The notes under the pieces are model-generated. The model had not been told where the DNA came from and searched no databases. It saw nothing but the letters and a program-made list of their open reading frames with translations. The position numbers were made by a program, and so were the translations under genes. A DNA stretch of 64,000 nucleotides, taken from positions 1 to 64,000 of the forward strand of contig URHE01000002.1 in NCBI GenBank assembly GCA_900547595.1, given 5' to 3'. Positions 29,816-38,326 of the stretch are shown here, piece after piece. The stretch is from an uncultured Desulfovibrio sp. Lineage in GTDB: Bacteria > Desulfobacterota > Desulfovibrionia > Desulfovibrionales > Desulfovibrionaceae. How positions within the stretch are numbered: position 1 is the first letter of the stretch; every line of letters starts with the position of its first letter.

Positions 29816-29965
29816 TTACATCACCTCTTCTCCGGAACACGCAAGGTTGCTTTCAACTGAGTAATTTTTAAAAATTTGCGCGCAATGCTGTATATGGGAG
29901 ACAGTGCTTTTCAATATATCATCTGATGTCTGAAGTTTCAGCGTTGTCCTGACCAGACTCCCCAT
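29816..29965 (-). CDS. Small hypothetical protein upstream of the two-domain glycosyltransferase
   Basis: A 49-codon frame starting MGSLVRTTLKLQTSDDILKS and ending ACSGEEVM. It has a strong GGAGG ribosome site, and its stop lies two bases before the ATG of the next gene, so the two would be translationally coupled. It has no membrane segment or known motif. It may be a leader peptide or a small protein of the second transcription unit. Conservation has not been tested. Confidence 0.4.
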   Translation of the reverse strand: MGSLVRTTLKLQTSDDILKSTVSHIQHCAQIFKNYSVESNLACSGEEVM

Positions 29966-29996
29966 TCTCTCCCTTCCTCCGGAACAAACTTATACA

Positions 29997-30057
29997 GGCG
30001 CGGGCGTCCGCTCCCGCAGCCGCCGGAGCGTTTGCGCAATTTCATTGCGAAAACGCT
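29997..30057 (-). repeat. Dispersed two-hairpin repeat abutting the methyltransferase stop codon (copy 2)
   Basis: About 80% identical to 15421-15480 and again placed directly after a TAG stop on the minus strand. The first stem pairs GCGTTTTCGCAAT with ATTGCGCAAACGC with one mismatch around GAA; a GC-rich stem follows. It probably ends the ten-gene operon and separates it from the two-gene unit downstream. Confidence 0.6.
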
Positions 30058-30747
30058 CTAGTGGCAGCGCAAGGTCTGAACCCTGAGCGCCTTCTCGTTG
30101 ACCGTTGGCCTGAGCGCCTGCACGGTGATTTTCACCTCATCCACAATGAAGCCGGAATTTTCGATGAACGCGGTGAACTCCGCCTGATTCCATTCCCGGA
30201 CATGCTCCGCTTTTGGCGATGCGAGGCACCCCGCGCCCCGCGAACGGTCCCTTTCCAGTGTGCCTATATATGCAACGGAATCAGGAGCCATACATTTGCG
30301 AATGAGCCGGAGGATGTTTTCCGGATGCAGCACATGCTCGATGACATCAATACAGGTGATGACATCGAACGTTGCCAGCATGCCGCAAAGTTCCTCAAGG
30401 CTTTTTCTGTCATCCAGATCGCATGGCAGAAAAGAGCCTTTCGGATTATTCATTTTGGCCAGGGCAATCGCCTCGTGCGTGTCAAGGCCGGTGATGCGCG
30501 CATGGGGAAAAAAAAGGCCAAATTTCGAGGCCGGTCCGCATCCCACATCAAGAATGCTTTTACCGGCCAGCATGTTTTCCTTTTCAGAAATCCATTTGAA
30601 CACATTGTATGAGCCGTTGAAAGGCTCCCTTGAAATTCGCTCTGGTGTCCAGAAGCCATCCCTTACACATGTTGTGCGGCTCACATAGCCTTCAGGCAAG
30701 AAATATTCCTGACACTCATTTCCCTTCACACTATCCCCCTTAGCCAT
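30058..30747 (-). CDS. Class I SAM-dependent methyltransferase
   Basis: A protein of about 229 residues with a Rossmann methyltransferase fold. Motif I is ILDVGCGPASKFGLF, an acidic ribose-binding residue lies in ITGLDTHEA, and VITCIDVIEHVLHPENIL is motif IV of the UbiG/type-11 family. It would methylate a sugar or lipid intermediate of the island product. The start is uncertain: ATG at 30747, an ATG at 30774, or a GTG at 30732 preceded by AAGGGGG. All overlap or touch the end of the radical SAM gene, so coupling is likely. Its stop abuts a repeat hairpin. Confidence 0.85.
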   Translation of the reverse strand: MAKGDSVKGNECQEYFLPEGYVSRTTCVRDGFWTPERISREPFNGSYNVFKWISEKENMLAGKSILDVGCGPASKFGLFFPHARITGLDTHEAIALAKMNNPKGSFLPCDLDDRKSLEELCGMLATFDVITCIDVIEHVLHPENILRLIRKCMAPDSVAYIGTLERDRSRGAGCLASPKAEHVREWNQAEFTAFIENSGFIVDEVKITVQALRPTVNEKALRVQTLRCH

Positions 30748-31780
30748 GATACGGACATTTTGCACAATGTGCATCAGGATAAATACCAGAAAGAAGATTG
30801 CTTCGTATTTTTACAAGCTTCGGATTGTTCCAGAGGGAAAAGACATCAGGATACTCGCCAAGATATCCAAGTGAATCCATATTGCCGAGCACAACGGCAT
30901 TGCATCCATGCGGCACCAGATTGTCCAGCCTGCCTGGCTCGCTCCCCCTCGTGGGCCATATTTGCAGTTTTTTCCAGAATACATCGCATACGCCGGCATC
31001 CATCTGTGGAATATAGACACGCACTTTCAGGGATTTGGCGATGGAGAGTATCTCCTCCAACCCGGCTTTTTCATCGCGCGTCACAGTTTCTCCGCTCCAG
31101 GCGTTGGCGGGATCCGTGAATGCGTTCATGCCATGGGGGAATACCCTGGCCGCCCTGACGCTGACCTTGAGTTTCCATCTATGAATATCCCGGACAACTG
31201 TTTCCAGGTCTTTCCAGTTCAGGCGGGTGATCAAAAAATTCCCTCCAATACGCACATCACTTGCAGAGGTAATTCTGGAAAGCGTCTCATAAAAAAATTC
31301 GGAATCGCCGCCCTTTATTGAGCTGTTGCCCATGAGATCAACGGTAATTCCCGCAATTTTGTCTTTCCGGGCCAAGAGCTTCCGGATGACATTCCTTTCC
31401 TTCACGAGACTCGCCGGAAAATTTGACTGGAAACTGACGCTTCCGAAACTGTTTGCCACATAATCGAAAATTGCGAAAAAATCCGGATGCCACAAGGGCT
31501 CTCCAGTGGCACATAGATGTATTCTGGGCACACCGCCCGCATACAGAAAGTCAATTATGCTTTTTGCCAGTTCAAAGGGCATTTTGAAGCGTACATTAAA
31601 GACCCTGGATATATTTTTCGCGTCCAGACTGTGATACGCGCAGAACTCGCACCTGTACGGGCAGGGGCTGCATATCCCGAGCGTCACCCATTGCGGAGGA
31701 TAGTCCAGCACTGCGGACTTCATGTACTGTTTTTTGAAATATTCCTCATGGCGCGGATCGCGGAAAACGTCAGCCTGCAT
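30740..31780 (-). CDS. Radical SAM protein
   Basis: A 346-residue radical SAM enzyme. The cluster motif CPYRCEFC gives C40, C44 and C47 (CX3CX2C). The glycine-rich SAM contact IHLCATGEPLWHPDF and a TIM-barrel-like middle follow. A C-terminal CAKCPYHG, with earlier cysteines in GVCDVF and PHGCNAV, suggests a second cluster of the SPASM/Twitch kind. The substrate is unknown. Its ATG overlaps the end of the asparagine-synthase-like gene by 11 bases, pointing to a tightly linked modification step on the same glycan or lipid. Confidence 0.88.
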   Translation of the reverse strand: MQADVFRDPRHEEYFKKQYMKSAVLDYPPQWVTLGICSPCPYRCEFCAYHSLDAKNISRVFNVRFKMPFELAKSIIDFLYAGGVPRIHLCATGEPLWHPDFFAIFDYVANSFGSVSFQSNFPASLVKERNVIRKLLARKDKIAGITVDLMGNSSIKGGDSEFFYETLSRITSASDVRIGGNFLITRLNWKDLETVVRDIHRWKLKVSVRAARVFPHGMNAFTDPANAWSGETVTRDEKAGLEEILSIAKSLKVRVYIPQMDAGVCDVFWKKLQIWPTRGSEPGRLDNLVPHGCNAVVLGNMDSLGYLGEYPDVFSLWNNPKLVKIRSNLLSGIYPDAHCAKCPYHG

Positions 31781-33485
31781 TTAACCAGCCCCGCTGTTTC
31801 GCATATTGGCACCAGATGGAAAGAACCAGCAAAGCCCAGGAGAATGTATCCCCCCGTTTCGCGTATTTTCCGAACCATGCCTTGGGAAGAATCGCATGGA
31901 TGGCAAGCTGTCCGGCATACAGATATGTATTCGCAAGCTCCCGCATATCCGGCCTGCGGAGCAGGAGGGAGGCATCCATCCCAAACCCCTGTTTTGGCCT
32001 TTTGCGTATCACCTCGGGCCACTTGTCCCCGAAAGCGTGGCGCATGACCAGCTTTCCGTTGCCGCCGACCTTCATTGCCGCGGGCAGCGAGATGAGGAAA
32101 TCCGCAAGATCGCCATCAAGAAAGGGGGAGCGTATTTCAAGACCGCGGGACATTGCCGCCCGATCCGTTTTTTTCAGAACGTCCGAAGGCAAAAAACCGG
32201 TCAGATCCATGCGCAGCGCGTCATCGCAGGTATCGCCCATGAACGGGGGCAAATGCGGATAGCACGGTTCAAGGCCGGCTTCTCGCAAGATCGGGGAGTC
32301 GCACAGGCTTCTGCCCTGAAAATGCGCCGCGGCGTGCCGTGTCCAGCCGTTTGAAACGGGACCCGCGTGCGCGGCCCTGGCGGCAAGGCCCTTGTACCAG
32401 CCATACCCGCCAAGCAGTTCATCGCCGCCGTCTCCGCCGAGAGCGCATTTTACGCTGGCCGCCACATGGCGGCAGAGCATGAGTGTCGGCAGGCATGAAG
32501 TATCAGCCAGCGGCTCTCCGTAAATTGCGGGCAACTCCAGCATCAGGGCCGGAAAATCCATATCGGCGATATGGCATTTTTCCAGCGGCAGCCCATACTG
32601 TTTTGCCGCCGCCGCGGCATAGGGCAGTTCGTTTCGTTCGCCGTCCATGGCAAACGCGAATGACCTGGGGCGGCATTTTTCTGCGGCCACAAGAGCTATG
32701 GTGGTTGAATCCAGCCCACCACTCAGCAAAAGCCCTGTTTCCACATCCGCCACGAGGCATCTTTCGACGGCCTTGTCCATGAGACGCCGGAATTCCTCCC
32801 CGGCTTCTTCCAGTGAAAGGGAAAAAGAAGCCGGCGCCGGCGGTTCCCAGAAGCATTCCGTTTTCAGCGCGCCATTTTCATGAACAAGAATATGTCCCGG
32901 CAATAACTGGCGAATTTCCCTGAATATTGTCATGCCTTCGGGAAACCAGCCCATACGCAGCCAGGCGGCAAGGGCCAGCCTGTCCACATGCGGCGTGATG
33001 AGACCGCTTGCAAGGATGGCCTGCGGCTCGGATGCGACAATAAATGCTCCCCCGGCCCCGGTGGCGTAATACAGGGGTTTTTCTCCAAAGCGGTCGCGGC
33101 CGCATACCAGCCTGCTTCCATCCCAGATGGCGAATGCGAACATCCCTTTAAGGCGCCGGCACATATCGGCGCCGTATGTTTCATATGCCGCGAGAAGATA
33201 TTCCGTGTCGCTTTCCGTCACGAAGGGATACTCGCAGAGAGTTCTTTCCTCCCGGAAGTTGTATATCTCGCCATTGAAAACGATTGTGCCATGCGGCCCT
33301 GACATCGGCTGGGCGCCCCCGGCGGGGTCTATGACGCTCAGGCGCACATGCCCCATGCAGCAATTTTCATCGGCCCAGATTCCTCTGCCGTCCGGCCCGC
33401 GATGCGCAAGCTCCTTGATCATGGCTTCCATATGCGGCCTGTACCTTGCCGCGGCAGGGGCAATCAGCGCCGCTATTCCACACAT
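31770..33485 (-). CDS. Asparagine synthase-like glutamine amidotransferase
   Basis: A 571-residue class II amidotransferase of the AsnB type. After Met removal, Cys2 (MCGIAALI) is the glutaminase nucleophile. The glutaminase domain contains RGPDGRG and FNGEIYNF, and the synthetase domain has the ATP-pyrophosphatase loop LLSGGLDSTT at 253-262 and the later GGDGGDELLGGY. Free-standing asparagine synthesis is possible, but copies inside glycan clusters usually amidate a sugar carboxylate or similar group. The start at 33485 overlaps the upstream gene by 13 bases. Confidence 0.88.
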   Translation of the reverse strand: MCGIAALIAPAAARYRPHMEAMIKELAHRGPDGRGIWADENCCMGHVRLSVIDPAGGAQPMSGPHGTIVFNGEIYNFREERTLCEYPFVTESDTEYLLAAYETYGADMCRRLKGMFAFAIWDGSRLVCGRDRFGEKPLYYATGAGGAFIVASEPQAILASGLITPHVDRLALAAWLRMGWFPEGMTIFREIRQLLPGHILVHENGALKTECFWEPPAPASFSLSLEEAGEEFRRLMDKAVERCLVADVETGLLLSGGLDSTTIALVAAEKCRPRSFAFAMDGERNELPYAAAAAKQYGLPLEKCHIADMDFPALMLELPAIYGEPLADTSCLPTLMLCRHVAASVKCALGGDGGDELLGGYGWYKGLAARAAHAGPVSNGWTRHAAAHFQGRSLCDSPILREAGLEPCYPHLPPFMGDTCDDALRMDLTGFLPSDVLKKTDRAAMSRGLEIRSPFLDGDLADFLISLPAAMKVGGNGKLVMRHAFGDKWPEVIRKRPKQGFGMDASLLLRRPDMRELANTYLYAGQLAIHAILPKAWFGKYAKRGDTFSWALLVLSIWCQYAKQRGWLNAG

Positions 33486-34312
33486 GAAGCGTATTCCCTT
33501 GGGGCTGTTTCCGAAGTCGGAGTGATGCCGGCGAGTGCCAGTTCGCTTTTCAGGAGTTCCTCGACGTCCTTCGCGGCAACCTCCCCGGGATGCAGAGCTT
33601 TCTTCTCCAGCGCTTCCCACTTTCCTAGCAGCCTGTCAGGGAGCCTGTGCAAAAGCGTGAGTCCCACTTCCATTGCGGGTTCGGAATCGGCATTATCCAG
33701 ACCGTCCAGGGCTGCCCTGAAATCCATGTCATCCATGTCCTGTGCCCATACGCCTCGCAGCCAGTCGAGGATATTCTGGTGCTTGGCTGAAAAAAGGACC
33801 ATTTTGCGTAAAATGTCGCGGTAATACTGGCCATAATCATGTATGCCGACAATTCTGTAGGACTGAAAATTCCTGTAGCCGTTCTCCAGCATGGCCTGGC
33901 AAAGGTCCCTCTCGGGACGGAGACATTTTTCCGTGGAAATCATTCCAAGGGCGGCCGGAAGGCAGGCTGTGCGGTACAGGCGGTTTCCCGCGCGCCGGTA
34001 GCGGCGGAAAAACTTGTCCATAACGCTTGCGTGGTGCATGAATGTCCGTTCCGGAAGCGCATGCCGATCCCGGAGCATGGCGGCGAGGCCCGGCGCATGG
34101 ATCAGCACATCCGCATCGATCACGAGCGTCCAGGGCTTTCCAAGGGTTATTCCCGTTTCCAGACTTGCCCGCAACGCGGCGCTGAAAGGCTCTCTGGACA
34201 CGACGGCAACGGCGCCCGCGCCAAAAAAATTCTCAAGCAGGGAAATACATGCCCCTGTGGTGCGTTCCCCAACCGTTCGCACCACGCACGCCACATCGGC
34301 AAAGCTATCCAT
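33473..34312 (-). CDS. Unknown glycan-island protein, possible GT-A-like transferase
   Basis: A 279-residue soluble protein. The N-terminal half resembles a GT-A nucleotide-sugar fold: VVRTVGERTTGACISLL, VAVVSREPFSAALRASL, and an acidic TLVIDADVLIHAPGL that could be a DxD-type metal site. The C-terminal half (YGQYYRDILRKMVLFSAKHQ, then helices) has no match I know. It overlaps its neighbours on both sides by 8-13 bases, inside the operon. A glycosyl- or phosphotransferase role is a guess from context. Confidence 0.55.
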   Translation of the reverse strand: MDSFADVACVVRTVGERTTGACISLLENFFGAGAVAVVSREPFSAALRASLETGITLGKPWTLVIDADVLIHAPGLAAMLRDRHALPERTFMHHASVMDKFFRRYRRAGNRLYRTACLPAALGMISTEKCLRPERDLCQAMLENGYRNFQSYRIVGIHDYGQYYRDILRKMVLFSAKHQNILDWLRGVWAQDMDDMDFRAALDGLDNADSEPAMEVGLTLLHRLPDRLLGKWEALEKKALHPGEVAAKDVEELLKSELALAGITPTSETAPREYASCVE

Positions 34313-35561
34313 TGCGGACCTTTCGGGCGAGAGTATTAAAAAAATTGGCGGCTCTGGATTTCAACCATGCGCAAGAGCCGGGCATGGGGTCTCCAAAATC
34401 CCTGTAAAGCCATTCCCGCCGCGCGGCGGAGGACAACGTCGCCATGCTGGCGAAAGGTTCGCTCCCGAACGAGTCCATGATCGTTTCGCCTTTTATTTGC
34501 GCGGCTTCCCGAAGAAGGGATTCCCAGGCGTCATAGACGTTTTCACGCCGGTATAGGGTTTCGCACAAGCTCTTTCCCTTGCGGCCAATCTGTTGCCGCA
34601 TCTCACCATTTGCCATGAGGATGGCCAACGTGTCCGCCAGGGATCGGGCCGTGGCCCTGGGGGCAAGCAGGGCCGCCTCCATTTGGCCCAGCGGCAGCAT
34701 CGCCGGACAGTCCGCGCAGGCAACCACCGGAAGCCCTGCCGTCATGGCCTCAAGAACGGAATTGGGAAAGCCTTCAATTTGCGTGGGCAGGCAGTACAGG
34801 CCCGCGGACGCATATTCCTTTTCCAGATTTTCCAGTGGCGGTCCGATGGACACCCTCCCTTCAAGATGCAGTTTCGCTGCCATCCTGCGCAAGTTTTCCC
34901 CTTCCGGGCCGTGACCTCTGAAGTCGAGCGACCAGGAAGGAAATCTGCCCGCAAGGATGCTGAAGGCTTCGAGGAGAAGAGAAGGCCGTTTGGATTCCAT
35001 GAACCGGCCCAGGAAAAGGAGTGAAGTGGCGGTCTCCGGTGTGGCCGTGAGTCCGGATTCCGGAGCGGCGTTGGGTATCACGCGGGCTTTTTCCTGACAG
35101 AACTCCGGGATCGTTCCGCTATGGACCGGGGAAAGTTCATGGATAAAATCCGAGGCTGCCAGGACCGCATATCTTCCGGGCCGGGACCAGGTTTTTTCCA
35201 TATGCCGGGGATCCGTCCTTTCCGAACAGATGAACGGTATTCCCGTGCCAAGGCAGGCCAGAGCCCATAGCATATGCGGATAGCCCCATTCCATTGAGAT
35301 GAACGCATCCGGCGCCTCATGCGCAAGGAAGCCCCTCACCGCACGCACGTCCGCGTTTGCGCCTTCGCTATGGAGGCGGGGGGGCACGAAATATGTTCTC
35401 ACTCCTTCATTGACCGGATATGGCGGGGGATGCCCATAGTCCTGACAAAGCACGACTGGCTCATGCCCGCGGGCAAAAAGCTCATTTGCAAGCCCCGCGG
35501 CGGCGCGCTGGCTGCCCCCCTTGCCGATGGCGAACCCCAGTATCCCTATGGCAATTTTCAT
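34305..35561 (-). CDS. Family 4 glycosyltransferase with unusual C-terminal tail (copy 1)
   Basis: A 418-residue GT-B glycosyltransferase. Its N-terminal GFAIGKGGSQRAAAGLANEL is the acceptor-side glycine loop. The C-terminal domain has LLFLGRFMESKRPSLLLEAF, and the donor-site motif is EGFPNSVLEAMTAGLPVVA (E-x7-E). After the catalytic domain comes a tail, IMDSFGSEPFASMATLSSA and then EWLYRDFGDPMPGS, that recurs in the next gene. It overlaps the gene upstream by four bases. The sugar and acceptor are unknown. Confidence 0.88.
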   Translation of the reverse strand: MKIAIGILGFAIGKGGSQRAAAGLANELFARGHEPVVLCQDYGHPPPYPVNEGVRTYFVPPRLHSEGANADVRAVRGFLAHEAPDAFISMEWGYPHMLWALACLGTGIPFICSERTDPRHMEKTWSRPGRYAVLAASDFIHELSPVHSGTIPEFCQEKARVIPNAAPESGLTATPETATSLLFLGRFMESKRPSLLLEAFSILAGRFPSWSLDFRGHGPEGENLRRMAAKLHLEGRVSIGPPLENLEKEYASAGLYCLPTQIEGFPNSVLEAMTAGLPVVACADCPAMLPLGQMEAALLAPRATARSLADTLAILMANGEMRQQIGRKGKSLCETLYRRENVYDAWESLLREAAQIKGETIMDSFGSEPFASMATLSSAARREWLYRDFGDPMPGSCAWLKSRAANFFNTLARKVRNG

Positions 35562-36937
35562 GGACGTTTCCTGGGGAATGTCTTTGCCAGATCACGCGCC
35601 GTTTTTTTCAGTATGCCGGGGATCGCCAGTATCTTCCGCTCAATGCTGTCGGGCATCGGCTGGCCGAAATCCCGCAACGCCCATTCCTGCCGCGCCCGTG
35701 CCGCCAATCTGGCCCGGCTGGCGAAAGGCTCGCTTCTGAACGCATCCATCACCGTGTGTCCTTTCCTGCGGGCCATATCATAAAGGAGCTTTTCCCAGGC
35801 ATCAGTCACCGCGCCGGAAGAGAAGGCGGCCATGGACGTTCTGGCGGCGCTTCCCAGCCTGTGCCGGAGGGACGGGCTCCGCATGAGCGCTGCCATTTGC
35901 GCGGCAAGTTCCGCTGCGGTCATTTTTTTTGCAAGCAGGCCAGTTTCTCCATCACAAATGATGGAAGACACTCCCGGACAGCCGGAAAACGCCACACAGG
36001 GCAAGCCGGCGGCCATTGCTTCAAGCAACGCATTGGACATGCCCTCAAACCTGGAGGAGAAACAGAACGCCTGTGCGGAAGTCAGTAAAATTTCGGGATT
36101 TTCGGATTCACCGAGGAATGTTATCCGTTCGCCAAGGCCCAGGCTTTCGGCGCAGGCATGTATCGTCTTTTTGTCCGGTCCGTCTCCGGCCACATGAAAA
36201 TCCCACTCGGGAAACCTGCCGGCGACACGCGCGAATGCTTCCAGGGCAAGGCAGCATTGCTTTGCCTCCTCGAAGAGCCTGCCAAGCCAGAGGAATATCT
36301 TTCGTTCAGCGCCCGCAGTGTCGGCCGCCCGGGCGGGAACATCCACAGCGTTCGGTATCACGCGTACCCTGTTCCGCAGAAAGGGGGGAACACTCCCGAC
36401 ATATTCCGGAAGCAGAAGGTGAATGGCATCAGCTCCGCTCATGGCTGCCAGACGTCCTTTGCGGGACCAGAATACATCTTCCACGGCTGCCGGCGCTGAC
36501 CTTTCAGAGTATACATAGGGTATGCCGCTGCCCATCAAGGTGACGGCCCAGACAAGATGCGCCCCATCCGCCAGGGGACAGACGCACGCGCCGGGAGCGA
36601 TCCGCATGATCCTTTTGCGCAGGGCCTGTATCTTTAAGTTCTTGTCCGAAAAGGAAAAACCCTCCACACGCACTGCCGGGTCCAGGGGAAAGACAGCTGA
36701 GATCCCCTCGCTCCCGATGGGCAGGGGCGCCCTCTTCCCCGGAGGCAGGCTCAAGACATTGATCGTGTGCCCCAGCGCATACAAAGGGCGCAGGAGTTTT
36801 GGCACGGGTTTCCGGCTCATCACGACAACATCATGGCCACGGGCGGCCAGGCCGTTTGCAAGGGTTGCGACGGCCCGGGGAATGCCGCCTCGTCCGGCAT
36901 AGTTGTTTACCAGCAGTATCCGCAGTTTTTCAGCCAT
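35558..36937 (-). CDS. Family 4 glycosyltransferase with unusual C-terminal tail (copy 2)
   Basis: A 459-residue GT-B enzyme related to its downstream neighbour. Acceptor loop NNYAGRGGIPRAVATLANGL, donor domain IFLWLGRLFEEAKQCCLALE, and E-x7-E motif in RFEGMSNALLEAMAAGLPCV. The tail VMDAFRSEPFASRARLAAR followed by EWALRDFGQPMPDS matches the tail of copy 1 and is not part of the usual GT4 fold. Its ATG overlaps the stop of the acyltransferase gene. The pair probably arose by tandem duplication and adds two successive sugars. Confidence 0.88.
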   Translation of the reverse strand: MAEKLRILLVNNYAGRGGIPRAVATLANGLAARGHDVVVMSRKPVPKLLRPLYALGHTINVLSLPPGKRAPLPIGSEGISAVFPLDPAVRVEGFSFSDKNLKIQALRKRIMRIAPGACVCPLADGAHLVWAVTLMGSGIPYVYSERSAPAAVEDVFWSRKGRLAAMSGADAIHLLLPEYVGSVPPFLRNRVRVIPNAVDVPARAADTAGAERKIFLWLGRLFEEAKQCCLALEAFARVAGRFPEWDFHVAGDGPDKKTIHACAESLGLGERITFLGESENPEILLTSAQAFCFSSRFEGMSNALLEAMAAGLPCVAFSGCPGVSSIICDGETGLLAKKMTAAELAAQMAALMRSPSLRHRLGSAARTSMAAFSSGAVTDAWEKLLYDMARRKGHTVMDAFRSEPFASRARLAARARQEWALRDFGQPMPDSIERKILAIPGILKKTARDLAKTFPRKRP

Positions 36938-37586
36938 TGTATGTGCCAACTCTCATGGCCGGAGAACCCATGAGGCGCGCATTGTTGCCGCACCCTTTAA
37001 ATACGGAGCTGTTCGGACCGATAAGATTCCCGTCCCCCACTTTTGCCCTGTTCATGACCACAGCGTGAGGCGCAAGCCAGTTCAGGCTTCCCAGCCGCGC
37101 CTCTCCCAGAATGATGGAGTACGGCGCCAGAAAATTGAAATCCCCGATTTTTGCATCATGCGAAACATTAACCGCGCCGTTGATGTAGTTGCCATCACCG
37201 ATGCTTGCATTCGCGTATATTGTTGACCCCCGCTGAAAGACATTTCCGCGCCCTATTTTTGCGGAGTGGCAAATTGATGTCCAGGGATGGACAAGATTTA
37301 TGAATGACGCTCCCCGCCCATCAAGCGTCTGAAATACCTCTTTCCTGAGTTTTGGGTTTCCTATGCCGATAACCCAGACTTCTCCTGGAACAATATTGCG
37401 GCTCTCCGCATCGCCACGAAAATACTTGTCAAGCTCCTTGAGATTGGAGGGATACCCTCTCCACGAATAGAATCCATTAAAAATATAGTAATCTTTCAGC
37501 CCTGGAGAGCTTTCCGCGAGGTCCCTCAGTATCCAGTAACACTCCCTGGCCGCGCCCGAATTGCCGGCAATATTGATCTTCGGCAT
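36930..37586 (-). CDS. PglD/NeuD-like left-handed beta-helix acyltransferase
   Basis: A 218-residue sugar N/O-acyltransferase. The N-terminal Rossmann part begins INIAGNSGAARECYWIL and binds the nucleotide sugar. From about residue 95 hexapeptide repeats form the left-handed beta-helix (IGRGNVFQRGSTIYANASIG). H143 in NVSHDAKIGDF aligns with the catalytic histidine of PglD. Relatives acylate UDP-4-amino sugars with acyl-CoA. With an ACP, ketosynthase and reductase encoded next door, an acyl-ACP donor is likely here. GGGAG precedes the ATG, which overlaps the reductase stop (TGATG). Confidence 0.85.
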   Translation of the reverse strand: MPKINIAGNSGAARECYWILRDLAESSPGLKDYYIFNGFYSWRGYPSNLKELDKYFRGDAESRNIVPGEVWVIGIGNPKLRKEVFQTLDGRGASFINLVHPWTSICHSAKIGRGNVFQRGSTIYANASIGDGNYINGAVNVSHDAKIGDFNFLAPYSIILGEARLGSLNWLAPHAVVMNRAKVGDGNLIGPNSSVFKGCGNNARLMGSPAMRVGTYNG

Positions 37587-38326
37587 CAATATCTCCCGCC
37601 GGAAAGAATAACGTTCTGTCCGGTTATCCAGCGCGCCTTTTTCGAGAGCAGGAATACCGCCATGTGCGCAATATCCTCCGGTTTGCCGAAACCAAGCGGA
37701 TAGCCTGAAAGCATTTTTTCACGGTACGATTGTCCCATGAATCTTTCGACGGACGCCTGCATGGGCGTTTCCACAATGCCTGGAGCGATGCAGTTTACGC
37801 GTACTGAAGGGGCCAGCTCAATGGCCATGGATTTCGCGGCGTTGATAAGCGCGGCCTTGGCTGCGCCATAGGTCAGATGCCCTTTTTCCGGGAATATCCC
37901 GGCGGCGGAAGCAATGAGAACAATGGCCGCTTCCCTGCCATGGATCCGCTTGTCCGAAAATACCCTGGCAAGCTGGACCGGCAGATGAAAATTGAGGTCG
38001 AAATGCTTTTTTGCGGCAGGATATGCGCAGTTGCGGAGTGAATCCATGATTCCGTCCCCGGCGCAATGCACAAGCCCGAAAAGCTTGCCGAAAGTGGCAC
38101 GGATATCCCTGAGCCAGTCGCCAATCCCGTCAATGTTTCGGAAGTCATATTCCATGCTGTGCCATGCCGAAGGCTCCTGGAGGCTCTTCCGGGCATTTTC
38201 GAGTTTTTCCCCGGAGCGTCCCTGCGCGATGACAGTCGCCCCCGATCGAGCGCATGCAACGGCCACCGCCCTGCCGATGCCCGAACTCGCGCCGGTCACG
38301 ACAATGACGTCGTCCCGCGAAAACAT
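37586..38326 (-). CDS. Short-chain dehydrogenase/reductase (FabG-like)
   Basis: A 246-residue classical SDR. The cofactor loop is VTGASSGIGRA (10-20), the catalytic serine S140 is in LIASAAG, and Y153-x3-K157 is in LTYGAAK. The C-terminal end resembles 3-oxoacyl-ACP reductases (ITGQNVILSGGRY). Placed between an acyl carrier protein and an acyltransferase, it most likely reduces a 3-ketoacyl-ACP to 3-hydroxyacyl-ACP. Its start overlaps the ACP stop as TGATG. Confidence 0.88.
   Translation of the reverse strand: MFSRDDVIVVTGASSGIGRAVAVACARSGATVIAQGRSGEKLENARKSLQEPSAWHSMEYDFRNIDGIGDWLRDIRATFGKLFGLVHCAGDGIMDSLRNCAYPAAKKHFDLNFHLPVQLARVFSDKRIHGREAAIVLIASAAGIFPEKGHLTYGAAKAALINAAKSMAIELAPSVRVNCIAPGIVETPMQASVERFMGQSYREKMLSGYPLGFGKPEDIAHMAVFLLSKKARWITGQNVILSGGRY

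Noticed and set aside
29935..29975. Short nucleotide similarity between the region upstream of the two-domain glycosyltransferase and the 3' end of the recombinase gene near 40160-40180
   Set aside because: Only about 17 bases match well (CCTGACCAGA then TCCCCA), too short to claim a recombinase remnant.
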